Source: Catonia carolina
Lineage: Eukaryota > Arthropoda > Insecta > Hemiptera > Achilidae
Assembly (NCBI GenBank): GCA_035578175.1
Contig: JAQMRL010000003.1
Coordinates: forward strand, 103,528,969-103,592,968
Length of the DNA: 64,000 nucleotides
Reading direction: 5' to 3'
Position numbers and translations under genes: made by a program. The notes beneath the pieces were generated by a model. The model searched no databases and was not told the DNA's origin. It saw only the letters and a program-made list of their open reading frames with translations. Shown piece after piece: positions 1 to 11,281 of the stretch; positions within the stretch are counted from its first letter, which is position 1, and the number at the start of each line of letters is the position of its first letter.

Positions 1-440
1 TATCAGCCTTAATGCACCTTGCATTAGTGTACATAATTAAAGTTGTAGTAAATTAAACATCCTACAACTTTTATTTCTAATACTTTTTACACACTTAGTT
101 TGCCATCAATTTAGTGAGTTTCTGTATTTGCTCATCAAAGTCAGTAAAAAAATGGGATATTTTTAAGACTGAAGCCTTATTATGAATTTCATGGTGAAAG
201 TGTATTACATCAACATTAAAGAAAATAAAAACTCTACAACTGTTATTTCAAGTACTTTTTCTGCAGAGCTTAGAGTGTCAATTAATGATTTCCATATAAA
301 TAAGTTCTACAGGGGTTGATTTTCATTTTGCATCATTCAATTACAGCGTTAAATACAGCGGTCAATACAGCGGTTATATTTTTCATTATTTACACTGGAA
401 AGAGAAAGTCATGTCTGTGTTTCACACCAAATTTTTTTTA
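1..440 (+). repeat. HINE-like element, 3' half (copy H1)
   Basis: The stretch matches the 3' half of the full-length copy at 44072-45060: alternating TACAACTTTTATTT blocks, a GATTTTCATTTTGCATCA block, then the internal inverted-repeat arm GGAAAGAGAAAGT at about 397-409 and the terminal hairpin segment ending CACACCAAATTTTT. The 5' half lies off the left edge or is missing. It sits just downstream of transferrin exon 3, inside the following intron. Confidence 0.75.
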
Positions 441-467
441 AATAAATTAAATTTAAAACTGTCTTAC

Positions 468-607
468 TTGATGGTTCTTCTTTTGTCCTGATTTCTTTAA
501 ATACACTGAAGAGATCATTAGCAAACTTAGCTGCAACATACATATCTTCAGGATCCATTGCACCCCAGTCAGCTGAATGATTTTCAATTTTCTCAATGCA
601 ATCCATT
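468..607 (-). CDS. Tsf1: Transferrin 1-like, exon 3 (N-lobe)
   Basis: This internal exon encodes 46 complete codons of the transferrin N-lobe. On the minus strand the acceptor reads TTTCAG (608-610 is the AG side) and the donor GTAAGA begins at 467. Exon 2 ends in two bases of an Arg codon that this exon completes, so the reading frame runs on without a gap. Diagnostic residues are ADWGAMDPEDMYVAAK and FKEIRTKEEP, which are characteristic of insect transferrins. From family knowledge, the Asp of the DPED motif corresponds to the N-lobe iron ligand, and it is present. Transferrins are secreted haemolymph proteins that bind ferric iron. The rest of the protein (remaining N-lobe, C-lobe) would lie beyond the left edge. 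The call as transferrin is secure; assignment to type 1 rather than another insect transferrin is inference. Confidence 0.9.
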
Positions 608-950
608 CTGAAATTAGTAACGTAGATTTTTGAATTTAATTATTTTAAATTAAATGTTACTATAATTTTACATACATTGTTATAATCTACTACAATGGTT
701 CTTAACCTGGGGGCCGTAAAAGAATTTCAAGGGAGGCTCGAGTGTATTCTAAAAAAAAATAAAAAAGTAAAACTGTAATTTATTCAGTTTTGTAGTCGCA
801 TGATTATTTTCAAAATTATCATATTTTGAGTCTAGCACTCGATTATTGCAATAAGACGGTAATTGTCCTATTCTGCCAACATTGTGATCAAGCTTCTATT
901 TCATATTTGATTGTAGGCTACTACTTGTTTTCATCATTTATAGTGGTGAT

Positions 951-1345
951 TTTGCCCATACAAGGCAGGTGGAGTGTTAAATTAATTGCACTTCATCTGT
1001 TGGCTCCAAGGCTACAGAAAATAGTTCTGTTTCTTACCACATAGTCAGCCAATTATATGACTGAACTAATTAAGAACAGAAGAAATAGAATTGTAAAAGA
1101 CACTAGTTAGTGTCATCTCCTCTGAGAGTAATGAATTTCATTATACAGCCAGACCCTGAGATGAACGAAGTTAAGGTGTCACTTGCAGGGTGGAAAGTGG
1201 GTGCTTTTCAGAGGGCCTGGCATACTGATAAGCATACTCTTTCAACCCAGTGAGGAAGGCAATAGTAAACCACCTCACTCCTCATCTTTACATAGTAAAA
1301 CCTCTAGAGGTTCAAACCAGCCTTTCGGTTGTTGACCTAAACAAC
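951..1345 (+). repeat. Hairpin-ended SINE (family S), copy S1
   Basis: Sense orientation starts near GCCCATACAAGGC and ends CCTAAACAAC. It is flanked by a 9-bp direct repeat, AGTGGTGAT, at 942-950 and 1346-1354. A run of nine G follows at about 1357-1365. Confidence 0.85.
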
Positions 1346-1474
1346 AGTGGTGATAGGGGGGGGGGCGTGATCACACACCAATGTTCAAAGGAGGGCACAA
1401 TGCCTGAAAGGCTGAGAACCAATGATCTACTGAAAGATTTGGTAATATTTATTAGCAATAAATTTTTTTTTTCT

Positions 1475-1487
1475 ATCTATAACTGAA
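1475..1487. repeat. Target-site duplication, left copy, of the Jockey-type LINE
   Basis: ATCTATAACTGAA occurs here and again at 5893-5905 directly after the poly(A) tail. The perfect 13-bp match fixes the insertion limits at 1488-5892. Confidence 0.95.
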
Positions 1488-2784
1488 TGCTAAACCATGT
1501 GTTGATAGATTTTCAAATCACACATCGGAAAAACGATTCATTCGGGATCCAAGACTCGTTAATGAATCACGTAATTTATCGGTTGACAAAAACAGACCGA
1601 CATTACCATCAAAACCTCAAGACGAGTTTACTGTTGTAAGAGCAAGAAATAATAAAAGAAAGGCGGAAAAGTCATCAAATGATTTGCGTGCAGGGAAGCG
1701 ACTCGATAATACAGCCACAGCGTTTCCACTTAGCAACGCTTACGATGTGTTGTCAGACAATTCCGACATGGAAGACGATTCATCTACAACTGAACCAAAG
1801 CCGCCCCCTGTCTTTATTCCCAGCGTTAGCAACCTGCAACTGCTTTTAAATATAATCACCAGCAATGGTGTAAACAAAACAGATTATGTGTACAAAATTA
1901 TCTCTCGAAGTCAAATGAAATTGAATGCCAGCAACAGCCGTGCATATTCGACGATAATAAAAAATCTGAAGTCTTCTAAAATTGACTTCCACACCTACCA
2001 GCTAAAACAGTGCCGTGCATTCAGGGTTGTTCTACGTCACGTCCACTACTCAGTTGACGTCAACGACGTGATACAAGAACTGGCTACGCATAACCATGCC
2101 GTACGGAACATCTCGAACATACGGCACAGAATTACGAAGGAACCTCTTTCGCTTTTTTTTGTGGATTTAGAACCGGCGTCTAATAACAGAGATATTTATA
2201 AAATAGAATTGTTGCAAAACGCCAAAATAAAATTTGAGCCACCCTACCAAAAAAACGATATTATTCAATGTAAGCGATGTCAACGGTACGGGCATTCAAG
2301 AGCGTATTGCAACAGACCATTTCGTTGTGTGAAGTGCGGTGATAATCATGACACTACTATTTGTGGTAAACAGAAGGACGCCCCACCATTATGCGCTTTG
2401 TGTGGAGGAGACCATCCCTCTAACTACAAAGGTTGCGAAATATACAAACAGATTAAACAACGAAAATTTCCACCTTTACGCGAAAGAACAGTTACACCAC
2501 CGGAAACTCAGGCGGTCAGCTCAAAATTTGTCGCCCAAGTTGTTGCAAAAAACAGCGTCCAGGAAACATTACATCAGACACCTAACAGTAACAGTATTTT
2601 AGACTATGCGAGAGCCGTAAAGGGCAATTCTACGCAACCAATCCCAACCAATCCGTTGCAAACTGATCCGATTTTAAATCTACAACAATCATTTCTAGAA
2701 CTACGAAACGTAATACAAAAACAAACAGAACAAATTGCGACACTATTAAATTTACTTACAATCGTTGTTTCGAAATTGAATTAA
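1488..2784 (+). CDS. LINE ORF1, Gag-like nucleic-acid-binding protein (5' truncated)
   Basis: The frame is open from the element's left junction; codons upstream of the first methionine are coding in style, so the true start was lost by 5' truncation. From the TTG at 1684 it runs 366 residues. The middle holds a region like the domain that precedes Gag zinc knuckles in Jockey elements (RAFRVVLRHVHYSV, then FFVDLEPASNNRDIYKI). Three zinc knuckles follow: CKRCQRYGHSRAYC (C-x2-C-x4-H-x4-C), CVKCGDNHDTTIC and CALCGGDHPSNYKGC. The C-terminus is a Leu/Gln-rich helix. The family role is to package the element RNA and carry it to the nucleus. Confidence 0.9.
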
Positions 2785-2785
2785 A

Positions 2786-4159
2786 ATGGAGCAAGTATTA
2801 TATAAAATTGCACTCTGGAACGCCAATGGCTTAAGTCAACATATTCAAGAACTAGTCACATTTTTAAACATATACAACATCGATGTCATGCTTTTATCAG
2901 AAACACATTTCACTAACAGGAGTTACATCAGGTGCAACGGTTATTCTCTATACTTTACTAATCATCCTGATGGTACGGCGCATGGAGGCTCCGCTATATT
3001 AATAAAAAATAATATTAAACATTACGAACTTCAAAAATTCGAAACACCTTATCTACAAGCAACAAACATTGTCATTGAGGACGTGCGCGGACAAGTAACG
3101 ATTTCAGCGCTGTACTCTCCCCCGCGGCATCACGTTACGGCCGCTCAATTTGAAACTTTTTTTGAAAGTTTAGGTAACAAATTTATTGCGGGAGGTGATT
3201 ACAATGCGAAAAATCAGGCATGGGGTTCTCGTTTATGTAATCCAAGGGGTAGAACTCTGTTTAATGTTGTACAAAAACATAATTTAGGCTTGTTATCGAC
3301 GGGTGAACCAACGTACTGGCCAACCGATCGACGCAGAATTCCAGATCTCCTCGACTTTTTTGTTACCAAAAATATAAGTCAAAATTCTATTCGAGTAAAA
3401 TCGGTCCTGGATTTGTCCTCAGATCACACTCCTATAATCGCCAGCGTTGGTTGTAAACTACAAAAAAAGAAGACACTCCCTATTCTGTGTAACAAAAACA
3501 CAGATTGGGCCTCCTTTAAGCGTCTGGTTACCGAAAATATAATTCTAAATGTATCATTAAAATCGCAAGACGAGATTGAGGAAGCGGTTGAGCATTTTAA
3601 TAAGGTAGTGCAAAATGCCGCATGGAAATCAACTACAGACGCCAACAAAAACACTCATGGCAACAGTTGTCCTGCTACCATTCGAGAATTGATAAACTAC
3701 AAACGAAGATTACGTCGAATTTGGCAGCATAGCAGACACCCAGATGACAAAACAAGATTCAATCGTGCAGCACAACATCTAAAGTACACGCTTCTAGAAC
3801 TGCGTAATCATTATTTCCAAGACAGGTTGGTTCAATTATCTCCAACGGCAGCTACTGACTATTCATTATGGAAAGCTACAAGATACATAAAACGATCAAA
3901 GAAACAAATTCCACCTCTTCGTCTAACGGATGGAAATTGGGCTAGGACCACAAAAGAAAAAGTGGAAGCGTTTGCGGAATATCTGTCCACTGTCTTCCGT
4001 CCACACGACGATGATATCGATCGAAAATTAGAAGAAGACATTTTAGAACATCTTGAAGCCCCATTTCAGCTATCACCTCCTATCAAATCTTTCACTCCGG
4101 CTGAAGTGATAACTACAATCCAAAAGCGCCTGAGTTCCAAAAAAAGCCCCTGGCTATGA
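2786..4159 (+). CDS. LINE ORF2 part 1: APE-type endonuclease
   Basis: 457 residues begin with an apurinic-endonuclease-like domain (about residues 5-230). Visible motifs are LWNANGL near the N-terminus, LLSETHF (catalytic Glu), GGDYNAKNQAWGS (Asp/Asn pair) and the terminal SSDHTPI (Ser-Asp-His). A linker rich in basic helices leads to the reverse transcriptase. The frame ends prematurely at KSPWL because a run of seven A (4139-4145) carries one base too many; the neighbouring frame continues KKAPGYDLITGEVLK, the normal entry to the RT domain. The endonuclease nicks target DNA to prime reverse transcription. Confidence 0.92.
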   Translation: MEQVLYKIALWNANGLSQHIQELVTFLNIYNIDVMLLSETHFTNRSYIRCNGYSLYFTNHPDGTAHGGSAILIKNNIKHYELQKFETPYLQATNIVIEDVRGQVTISALYSPPRHHVTAAQFETFFESLGNKFIAGGDYNAKNQAWGSRLCNPRGRTLFNVVQKHNLGLLSTGEPTYWPTDRRRIPDLLDFFVTKNISQNSIRVKSVLDLSSDHTPIIASVGCKLQKKKTLPILCNKNTDWASFKRLVTENIILNVSLKSQDEIEEAVEHFNKVVQNAAWKSTTDANKNTHGNSCPATIRELINYKRRLRRIWQHSRHPDDKTRFNRAAQHLKYTLLELRNHYFQDRLVQLSPTAATDYSLWKATRYIKRSKKQIPPLRLTDGNWARTTKEKVEAFAEYLSTVFRPHDDDIDRKLEEDILEHLEAPFQLSPPIKSFTPAEVITTIQKRLSSKKSPWL

Positions 4160-5480
4160 CCTAATTACCGGTGAGGTGTTGAAGCAACTCCCAAGGAAGG
4201 GAATTTTACTCCTGACATTCATTTTCAACGCAATTCTAAGGACGGGTTGCTTTCCATCTCAATGGAAATTTGCCCAAATAGTCATGGTTCTCAAACCTGG
4301 CAAAGAACCTACCGAAATTACGTCATATAGACCGATCAGTCTTCTATCCGTCACATCAAAAGTTTTTGAAAAATTACTACTTGATCGTCTAAAACCTTTT
4401 TTGGAAGAAAGTGTTTACCCGGATCATCAATTCGGTTTCCGTGAAAAACATTCTACGATAGAACAGGTACATCGGATAGTTAACCAAATTCGATATACCT
4501 TAGAAAAAAAGGAATTTTGCTCAGCCGTCTTCTTAGACGTAGCTCAGGCCTTTGACAAGGTATGGCATTTAGCTCTTCTACACAAAATTAAATTAAACCT
4601 GGATCATAATTATTTTCCTATTCTAAAATCATTCTTAACCGATCGTTTTTTCCAAGTGAAATTTGATGATGAGTTATCGACCTTGTACCTAATTCGTTCA
4701 GGTGTACCTCAAGGTAGCATTTTAAGTCCTTTTCTATACACGCTATTTACAGCAGATATTCCTGTAAATGAACATGTAACAACAGCAACTTTTGCCGATG
4801 ACACTGCTATTATTGCATCTGATGCCTCCCCAGTCCACGCTTCTGAAAAACTACAGCAACATCTAAATGACATTCAAGACTGGTGCCAAAAATGGAGGAT
4901 CAAAGTAAATGAACAGAAGTCTGCACACGTAACCTTTACGATGAAACGAGAATCATGTTCACCAGTAACGTTTCGCAACAACGTAATTCCACATTCAGAT
5001 GATGTGAGATACTTGGGCATCTATCTAGACAGGCGATTGACGTGGAGAAAACATATATGGACCAAACGGAAACAACTTGGACTCAAATTACGACAACTAT
5101 ATTGGCTTGTTGGGAGGCGATCACAGTTGTCTTTGGAAAATAAATTGACACTGTACAAGGTGATGATAAAACCAGTTTGGAGTTATGGAATTGAACTCTG
5201 GGGCACAGCAAGTACATCTAATGTAGAAATATTACAGAGATTCCAATCGAAGTTTCTTCGACTTATATGCTGTGCACCTTGGTATGTGCCTAATGAAGTA
5301 CTCCATCATGACCTGGGCATACCTACGGTGGGAGAAGAAATTAGCAGTCGGAGTGAAAAGTATATAACCAAGTTGGACACTCATTCCAATCATTTGGCTA
5401 TAAATCTTCTCGATGACAATATTGAACATCAAAGACTCAAGAAGGCGAGAATATTAGATCTTCCATTCCGTTTCACCTGA
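4147..5480 (+). pseudogene. LINE ORF2 part 2: reverse transcriptase (after frameshift)
   Basis: This is the continuation of ORF2 after the +1 error in the A-run. It carries an intact-looking RT: SYRPISLLSVTSKVFEKLLL, QFGFREKHST, FLDVAQAFDKVWH (first catalytic Asp), GVPQGSILSPFLYTLF, TFADDTAII (the FADD form of the YxDD box) and RYLGIYLDRRLTW. The C-terminal region keeps the LWGTAS and LGIPTVGEEI blocks typical of Jockey-clade elements and ends LDLPFRFT. Apart from the one frameshift no stop was seen, so it was competent recently. Confidence 0.92.
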
Positions 5481-5859
5481 TCTAAAATGTTTAACCATCC
5501 TTTTAAGATCAAAAACACAAAATGATATTACGGTTGTCAACTATTATTTATTAATAATCTAAATCTTGCTAACTCTCATTAATCTAAAATTAATCATCTA
5601 ATAAATTTTCTATCATCAGTTACGCAGATCATCAGTATCACGTCTTCATTCGCTTCTTTTCACACCTTCATTCACTTCATCCGTATAAAAAAAAGAAAAA
5701 AAAATTGTACATCACCAGGACCAAGAAGAAACCCTTCATCAACTATAACCAAACGATGACTTGGAAGCAACGCTGCTGAGTGCTGTCTTCTTCAAGTTTT
5801 ATTCATCATCAACACATTTACTGAAAGTTTTTGTTAAACTGTTTGTAAATAATTCTTAC

Positions 5860-5896
<37 letters not shown>

Positions 5897-5905
5897 ATAA
5901 CTGAA
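5481..5905 (+). other. LINE 3' UTR, poly(A) tail and right target duplication
   Basis: A 3' UTR of about 380 bases follows the ORF2 stop, then about 30 A residues, then ATCTATAACTGAA at 5893-5905, identical to the left copy. No stem-loop of note was seen. Confidence 0.9.
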
Positions 5906-6475
5906 AATATGTAGGAGAAATCTCTCATACAATTGTCCAGAAGTGGAGATTGCCAGCAAAGTTTAGCAACAATTATAATAATGACTTTTTGAACTGTAGC
6001 TACTAGTAGTACAGCTAGATACATCATTTATTAACACAACTCCCTCACTAATAATATGATCATGTCCAATAAATAATTATAATTAAAAATACCAAAACCA
6101 TGAGTCCATCAATTTTCAGAATAACATGATTTAAAAACCAAAAAGTTAGTTACAGTAAAACTTCCTCATTAATTGTGTATTTTCTGTGGTTGACAACAAT
6201 GTCATTTAACTGCCGAATTAAAAACCGCAAGCACAAGTGAGTGACCAAGCAGAAAGGGTTTAAGCCCAAGTCCACTGTGTACCCTGGTTCAGCAACTAGA
6301 AAGAATTATAATTCTTCCCACTTATTTTTACCTAAAAATAAAATTCTAACCCTTCTCCCAAACCTTCTTCATTCATGTGTAACAGATGGTAGACAATCAA
6401 GCACCTGAACAAGTGTTCACCTACAACCCAATCAGGCAATGTGTTATTAGATGACCTTGGAAGAGATGGACATCT

Positions 6476-6858
6476 TGTTATTTAGGTCATCAGCTGTTTG
6501 AACCTCCCGAGCTTTACTAAGTAAACTAAGGAGGGGTGGTTTACACTTGCCTTCCTCACTGAGTGGAAAAGTATGTTTATCAGCATACCAGGCCCTCTGA
6601 AAAGCATCTAATTTCCACCCTGCAAATGACACCTTCACTTCATTTACCACAAGGTCTGGCTGTATAATGATGAAATTCATTACTTTCAGAGGAGATAACT
6701 CTAACTATTGTCTTTTACACTTATACCTCTTCTGTTCTTAAATGCTTCAGTCATGTAATTGGCTGACCATGTGATAAGAAACAAAATTATTCTTTGTAGC
6801 CTTGGAACTAGCAGATCAAGTGAAAATAATTTAACACTCCACCTGGATGTTATGGGCA
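6476..6858 (-). repeat. Hairpin-ended SINE (family S), copy S2
   Basis: On the plus strand it starts GTTATTTAGGTCATCAGC and ends GATGTTATGGGC. The GGCTG arm of the end hairpin is deleted (CAGCTGTTTGAACC). No clean direct repeat was found at the ends. Confidence 0.8.
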
Positions 6859-7178
6859 GATATGTAAATATAACCTTTTCAATATGAATAGCCAGGTAAC
6901 CATTGATAAATTGCTGTATAAATCTAAAAAAGAACAAAAGGCAAGCGGCATTTACTTTAAGGTAAGCTTTATCTTTATGACAATTGATACATATTAAGTT
7001 TTCTAAAAAATGCTCAAAAATAATAGAATAGTGGATCAAAATAATGTAGCCATATTTAATTAACCATATACATACATGCCTAATGAATTTACAAGGACTG
7101 AAGTAACATTTAAAATATGTTACAAAACAAACACTATTTTATTTGATACTATATTTAAATTTCAATGAAACAATAAAC

Positions 7179-9220
7179 ATAAAAAAAAACAGAAGCAAAC
7201 AAATGGGAACAGTGATGAAGTCTTTAAAGTGCATCTCTTAGAAGAAGACAGTGTGAAATACTTATATCAAGAACGTGTGAATCAACATCTTCAAAACATA
7301 CCTACAGATGATAGTAACATTGAGATAGAATGGAATAACATCAAGAACATCATAGTTAAAGCCGCAGAGGAAGCTCTTGGTCGGAAAAATAGATATAGGA
7401 AAAGAAAAGGTGTCAAGATTTGGACCAAGGAGGTAGAAGCAGTAGTCAATGAGAAAAACGAAAAATACAAAAAATATTTAGGGAATCAAACACCTTACAA
7501 TAAAGAGGAATACAAGAGAGCAAGAAATGAAGCCTCAAAATTAGTAAGAAGAGCCCATCAACAATCTTGGGATACGTTCATTGGGACTATTGAACATGAC
7601 TTACATGGAAGGCAATCGCTAGCATATAAAGTAATGAAGGTATTCAACAAAACTTAAAGAGACTCGATTAGAGTAAACTGCATAAGTACAGAGGAATGGA
7701 TAGAACATTATAGAAAACTATGGTATGAGGATGTTGAACCAGTTGCTGTCGAAGCTCACTGTGAAGGATGCTGTGTTGACCAGATAACCATGGAAGAACT
7801 ATCAGAAGCATTGAAGGGCACAAAGAACAGGAAAGCTCCGGGATTGAATGGACTGAACGCGGAATTATTGAAGTGTGGAGGGTTGTTGCTACACCTGCGA
7901 ATTTTACATTTCTTTAATATGTGTTGGAAATATCACATAGTTCCCAAAGAATGGTTAGAAGCAAAGGTTATTTCCCTCTATAAAAAAGGGGGTAGAACGG
8001 ACCCAAATAATTACAGAGGTATCAGTTTGCTGGACACCACCTATAAAGTATATGCAAGAATAATCAATTCAAGACTAAGGAGGATTGTGGATAGTTTGAT
8101 TTCAGAGGAACAGATGGGTTTCAGAAAAGGAAGGTCATGCTCAGATGCAATTTTTACCATGAACCAAATTATATCAAAAAGACGAGAGTTTAACCTTGAA
8201 ACTCATCTAGCATTTATAGACTTTATGAAGGCGTTCGACTCTGTCAATCGTAATCTCTTATGGTCTATACTTGAATCTAAAGGATACCCAAAGCATATTA
8301 TTCAAGTTATGAAGGGATTGTATGAGGGGACAACAATCCGTCTGCAAGTAAATGATAAGGTAACAGAAGCCATCTTGGTAAATAAGGGAGTTCGACAGGG
8401 CTGCAGTATGTCGCCGACTTTATTTAACATATATATAGACGACATGTTGCAAACATGGAAAATAGGCATTAATTCAGGAATACAACTCTCAGAACAGATG
8501 AAGCTCAATCACATGATCTATGCAGATGACTTGGTATTAATACAACAAAGCGAAGACGAGTTACAGAAAGCGGTTTTTAGGTTAGACAAAATGTCTGAGA
8601 AATATAATTTGAAAATATCGCAGACAAAAACTAAAACTATGGCATTTAAAGGAAAATACACCGTAAGAACTAAAATAGAATTAGGAGGAAGAGTGCTTGA
8701 GCAAGTCTCTCATTTCAAATATCTTGGTAATGATGTTTCGTATGACTTTGACAAAGATGTGCTTTACAAACTATCTAAATTTCAAAGCATTTGTGGTAAT
8801 ATACATAAACATCTGAAACGGAAAACAAGAAAAGATACGAGACTTAAGTTTTACGATACAATTGCTGTCCCTACTTTGATGTATGGCAGTGAGTCCTGGA
8901 TACATACGAAAAAGGTAGACAGCAAAATCCAGGCTGCAGAAATGAGATTCTTACGAAGTGTATATGGATGCAGCCGAAGAGATAGGCTACGAAATGAAGA
9001 AATTAGAAAAACACTGAATGCTTTACCGTTGCTAGACAGAATCAAGCAGAACAGGAACAGATGGTGCAGCCATTTGAATCGCATGCCAGGCGAGAGAATA
9101 CCAAAAGCCGCCAGAAACTACAAACCTACAGGAAGAAGAGATATAGGACGACCGAGGAACAGATGGGTACCGGAACAGGTTCAAGAAACCTAATCCTTGG
9201 AAGTGAAGAAGAAGAAGAAG
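7179..9220 (+). mobile_element. RTE-type non-LTR retrotransposon with (GAA)n tail
   Basis: This is a 2.0-kb 5'-truncated LINE ending in GAAGTGAAGAAGAAGAAG. AATGAAACAATAAAC is perfectly duplicated at 7164-7178 and 9221-9235 (15 bp, with some ambiguity from the GAA repeat). The endonuclease domain is missing; the surviving part starts in the linker before the RT. A simple-repeat tail instead of poly(A) is usual for RTE-like elements. It lies antisense in transferrin intron 2, 74 bp from exon 2. Confidence 0.93.
7229..9193 (+). pseudogene. RTE-type reverse transcriptase, one nonsense codon
   Basis: A single reading frame from 7229 to 9193 is broken only by TAA at 7655-7657. The text on both sides is in the same frame, so one base change would explain it. 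Residues 1-142 form the charged linker (KIWTKEVEAVVNEKNEKYKK). After the stop come NRKAPGLNGLNAELLK, NNYRGISLLDTTYKVYARII, QMGFRKGRSCSD, AFIDFMKAFDSVNR, GVRQGCSMSPTLFNIYIDD, MIYADDLVLIQ (catalytic YADD) and FKYLGNDVSYD. The C-terminal block PTLMYGSESW and RFLRSVYGCSRRDRLRNEEI is typical of insect RTE-like elements. The element cannot now make full-length protein. Confidence 0.92.
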
Positions 9221-9294
9221 AATGAAACAATAAACGTGCAAAGTATTTCAAAATATTGTTAATTCAAGGTTTCCAGATTGATTTTTTTCCTTAC

Positions 9295-9397
9295 CGGTCT
9301 CTAGCTTCAATGCATTGCATGTTGATTCCAGCTGACTTTCCTTGCTCCAACATTTTCAAACATGGTTTATAAGCTCGTTCAGGTACACATAGTTTAA
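9295..9397 (-). CDS. Tsf1: Transferrin 1-like, exon 2 (start of mature N-lobe)
   Basis: This short exon of 103 bases carries 33 complete codons plus two bases at each end. On the minus strand the acceptor is TTTTTTTCAG and the donor GTAAGG. It encodes KLCVPERAYKPCLKML and then GINMQCIEARD, the opening of a transferrin lobe with its conserved cysteines. The leading TT joins the single T left by exon 1 (giving Phe) and the trailing CG joins the A of exon 3 (giving Arg), so all three exons share one frame. It is too short and too spliced to be seen as an open reading frame on its own. Confidence 0.92.
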
Positions 9398-9789
9398 CTG
9401 AAAAAAATAAATATTTTTAAATTACTATTATTTAAAAAATTTTGAGAATGAATCGATTGTTCATTTTTTAAGAATTTAATCTAAAAGAGATTACTTGAAA
9501 ATAACTTAAGTTTTTCTCTTCTTTTTGATGTCTTTTTCTTTTCTCCTGACATGTCAACAGTAATTATTATTAGGGAATCACTTTTTGTATTTCTTCTGAG
9601 AAGTTGTGTTTAATTTCTTTAGCCTTTTCTGTCGTGAGTTCTGCACGTATTTTCAACCCAAATATTTGACTAGTCTATGATAAAATAAAGTTCATTTTGT
9701 TTTCATCATTGCGAATGTTGAATATTTCTTTATTTCTGTCATTACTTTTTATCTTTACATGTCCAACTAATCTCCCTAGTGATCTAGCC

Positions 9790-9943
9790 GGATTGATATA
9801 GAGATTGGCAACTGGCTTCTACACCAGAGTCCCAGGTTCTATTTCCAGTCAAGTCTGGGAATTTTTCATCACTCATTTTCATTTATCACCTTCTCATCTT
9901 CTGCATGAGCAGTACATAATTCCATAAAAATCAAACGTAAAGC
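9790..9943 (+). repeat. tRNA-derived SINE, type B (copy B1)
   Basis: The tRNA-like head is degraded (CAACTGGCTTCTACACCAG, then CCAGGTTCTATTTCCAG in place of the B box). The body is shared with other type B copies: TTTTTCATCACTCATTTTC, then ATCACC and a GCA-rich tail. Confidence 0.75.
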
Positions 9944-9965
9944 CCCCCCTAAAAAAAAGATATCG

Positions 9966-10347
9966 TTTAGGTCATCAGCTGAAAGGATGGTTTGAACCTC
10001 TGGAGACTTTACTTAGTAAAACAAGAAGTGAAAGGTTTATTATTGCCCTCCTCATTGAGTGGAAAAATATGCTTATCAGCATGCCAGGCTTTCTGAAAAG
10101 CACGTTCCACCCTACAAATGACACCTTCACTTCATTCACTACAGGGTCTGGCTGTACAATGTAATTCTTTACTCTCAGAGGAGATAACTCTGACTAGTGT
10201 CTTGTACAGCTCTACCTCTTCAGTTCTTAAATGCTTCAGTCATATAATTAGCTGACCATGTGATAAGAAACAGAACTAGTTTTTGTAGCCCTGGTACTAG
10301 CAGAACGAGTAAAATTAAATTTATCACTCCATCTTCCAGTTATGAGC
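9966..10347 (-). repeat. Hairpin-ended SINE (family S), copy S3
   Basis: It is flanked by a perfect 14-bp direct repeat, AAAAAAAGATATCG, at 9952-9965 and 10348-10361. The 3' end (here at left) is shortened to GTTTAGGTCATCAGC. Confidence 0.92.
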
Positions 10348-10361
10348 AAAAAAAGATATCG

Positions 10362-11281
10362 AGACTTAATGAGAATAAGTTAAGGTGCAATCTTTCTAAA
10401 AAAAAGAATGGAAGAACCAGAATGTGGTGGATGCAGAGGACTGGTGTCTTCAATGGAGAGGAGAGTAATCGGTTAGGCCAAGTGGGCAGAACAAAAGTTT
10501 GAAAAGTGGTATAATGCAAAGCAAGATCAATTTATCCATCTGTATGGTAAAATAACATTAAATTTATGAACAACTTCTAGCAACCAATCCTATTGTTTTT
10601 CCTATTCTTTTTGTTATGCCAACCTATGTATTTCTGTGTATATTTCTTTTACATTTATTTATGTCATAAAAGAAATGTATTAGTAATCCAATACAATAAA
10701 TGTTCATTGCAACCTTGAACTTGAAAAACCTTGAGTTAGTTCTACGAAGATGTTTAGTGAAAGGCAATCTACATGAGAGGTAATTTATACATTTATAATA
10801 TTTTAAAAATAAAGGAAAAATATTCACGTGGTCTGCATACATAATCAATCGGAAGATTTTTCATCACTACAATAATTATTTTACAAATCATTTTCATACA
10901 TATAATGATACATGTCAAAATATCTATTTTATTTAAGAAAAACATTTTATTCAATTTTCTTTCAACGTAGCTTTATTTATTACTTATATCTGTAACTAAT
11001 CTTATTATTGACTAAAGAATAATAAACCATATTTTGTTCACAATTCGACAACAGTGATACCTATTTGTCTTTGTTGCTTTGTTGTGTATTATTTTGTAGC
11101 TCTTTCAAATGATAGGTGTATAAATATTATTTTTCAAGGCTCTTAAAATATTCAAGGGCTTCATGACGATTTATTTTATCATTCCTTGTGATTTATTTTA
11201 AGTACATAAAAAATTTTATACAAATGTAAATCGTTCAAATTATTTTCAGATTGATTTTTTTAATAACGTTAAAATAACAAA
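10362..11281. other. AT-rich intronic stretch, nothing recognised
   Basis: No coding exon, repeat with recognisable ends, or RNA gene was seen. Short open frames here have no motif and biased AT codons. Confidence 0.5.

Larger units (their letters stand above)
1488..5892 (+). mobile_element. Jockey-type non-LTR retrotransposon
   Basis: This is a 4.4-kb LINE with two reading frames and a 30-base poly(A) tail at about 5863-5892, flanked by a perfect 13-bp target duplication. The element is 5' truncated: ORF1 is open from the very first base (TGCTAAACCATG) without a start codon or 5' UTR. ORF1 ends at 2784 and ORF2 starts at 2786, the tight spacing usual for Jockey-type elements. It lies antisense in transferrin intron 2. 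The single frameshift and clean duplication suggest a rather young insertion. Confidence 0.95.
608..9294 (-). other. Transferrin intron 2 (8.7 kb)
   Basis: The intron is bounded by GTAAGG at exon 2 and CAG at exon 3 on the minus strand. Its length is largely due to two plus-strand LINE insertions (1488-5892 and 7179-9220) and two SINE copies. Both LINEs are antisense to the host gene, the orientation usually better tolerated in introns. The stretches 5906-6470 and 6859-7163 hold nothing else that I recognise. Confidence 0.85.

Noticed and set aside
3424..3654. Minus-strand frames inside the Jockey LINE (also 3859-4041, 5232-5432)
   Set aside because: They are shadows of the endonuclease and reverse transcriptase frames.
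5863..5892. Poly(A) run as an independent simple repeat
   Set aside because: It is the tail of the Jockey-type LINE, directly followed by the target duplication.
10260..10502. 80-codon plus-strand frame
   Set aside because: It starts inside SINE copy S3 and runs into unrelated DNA; no motif.
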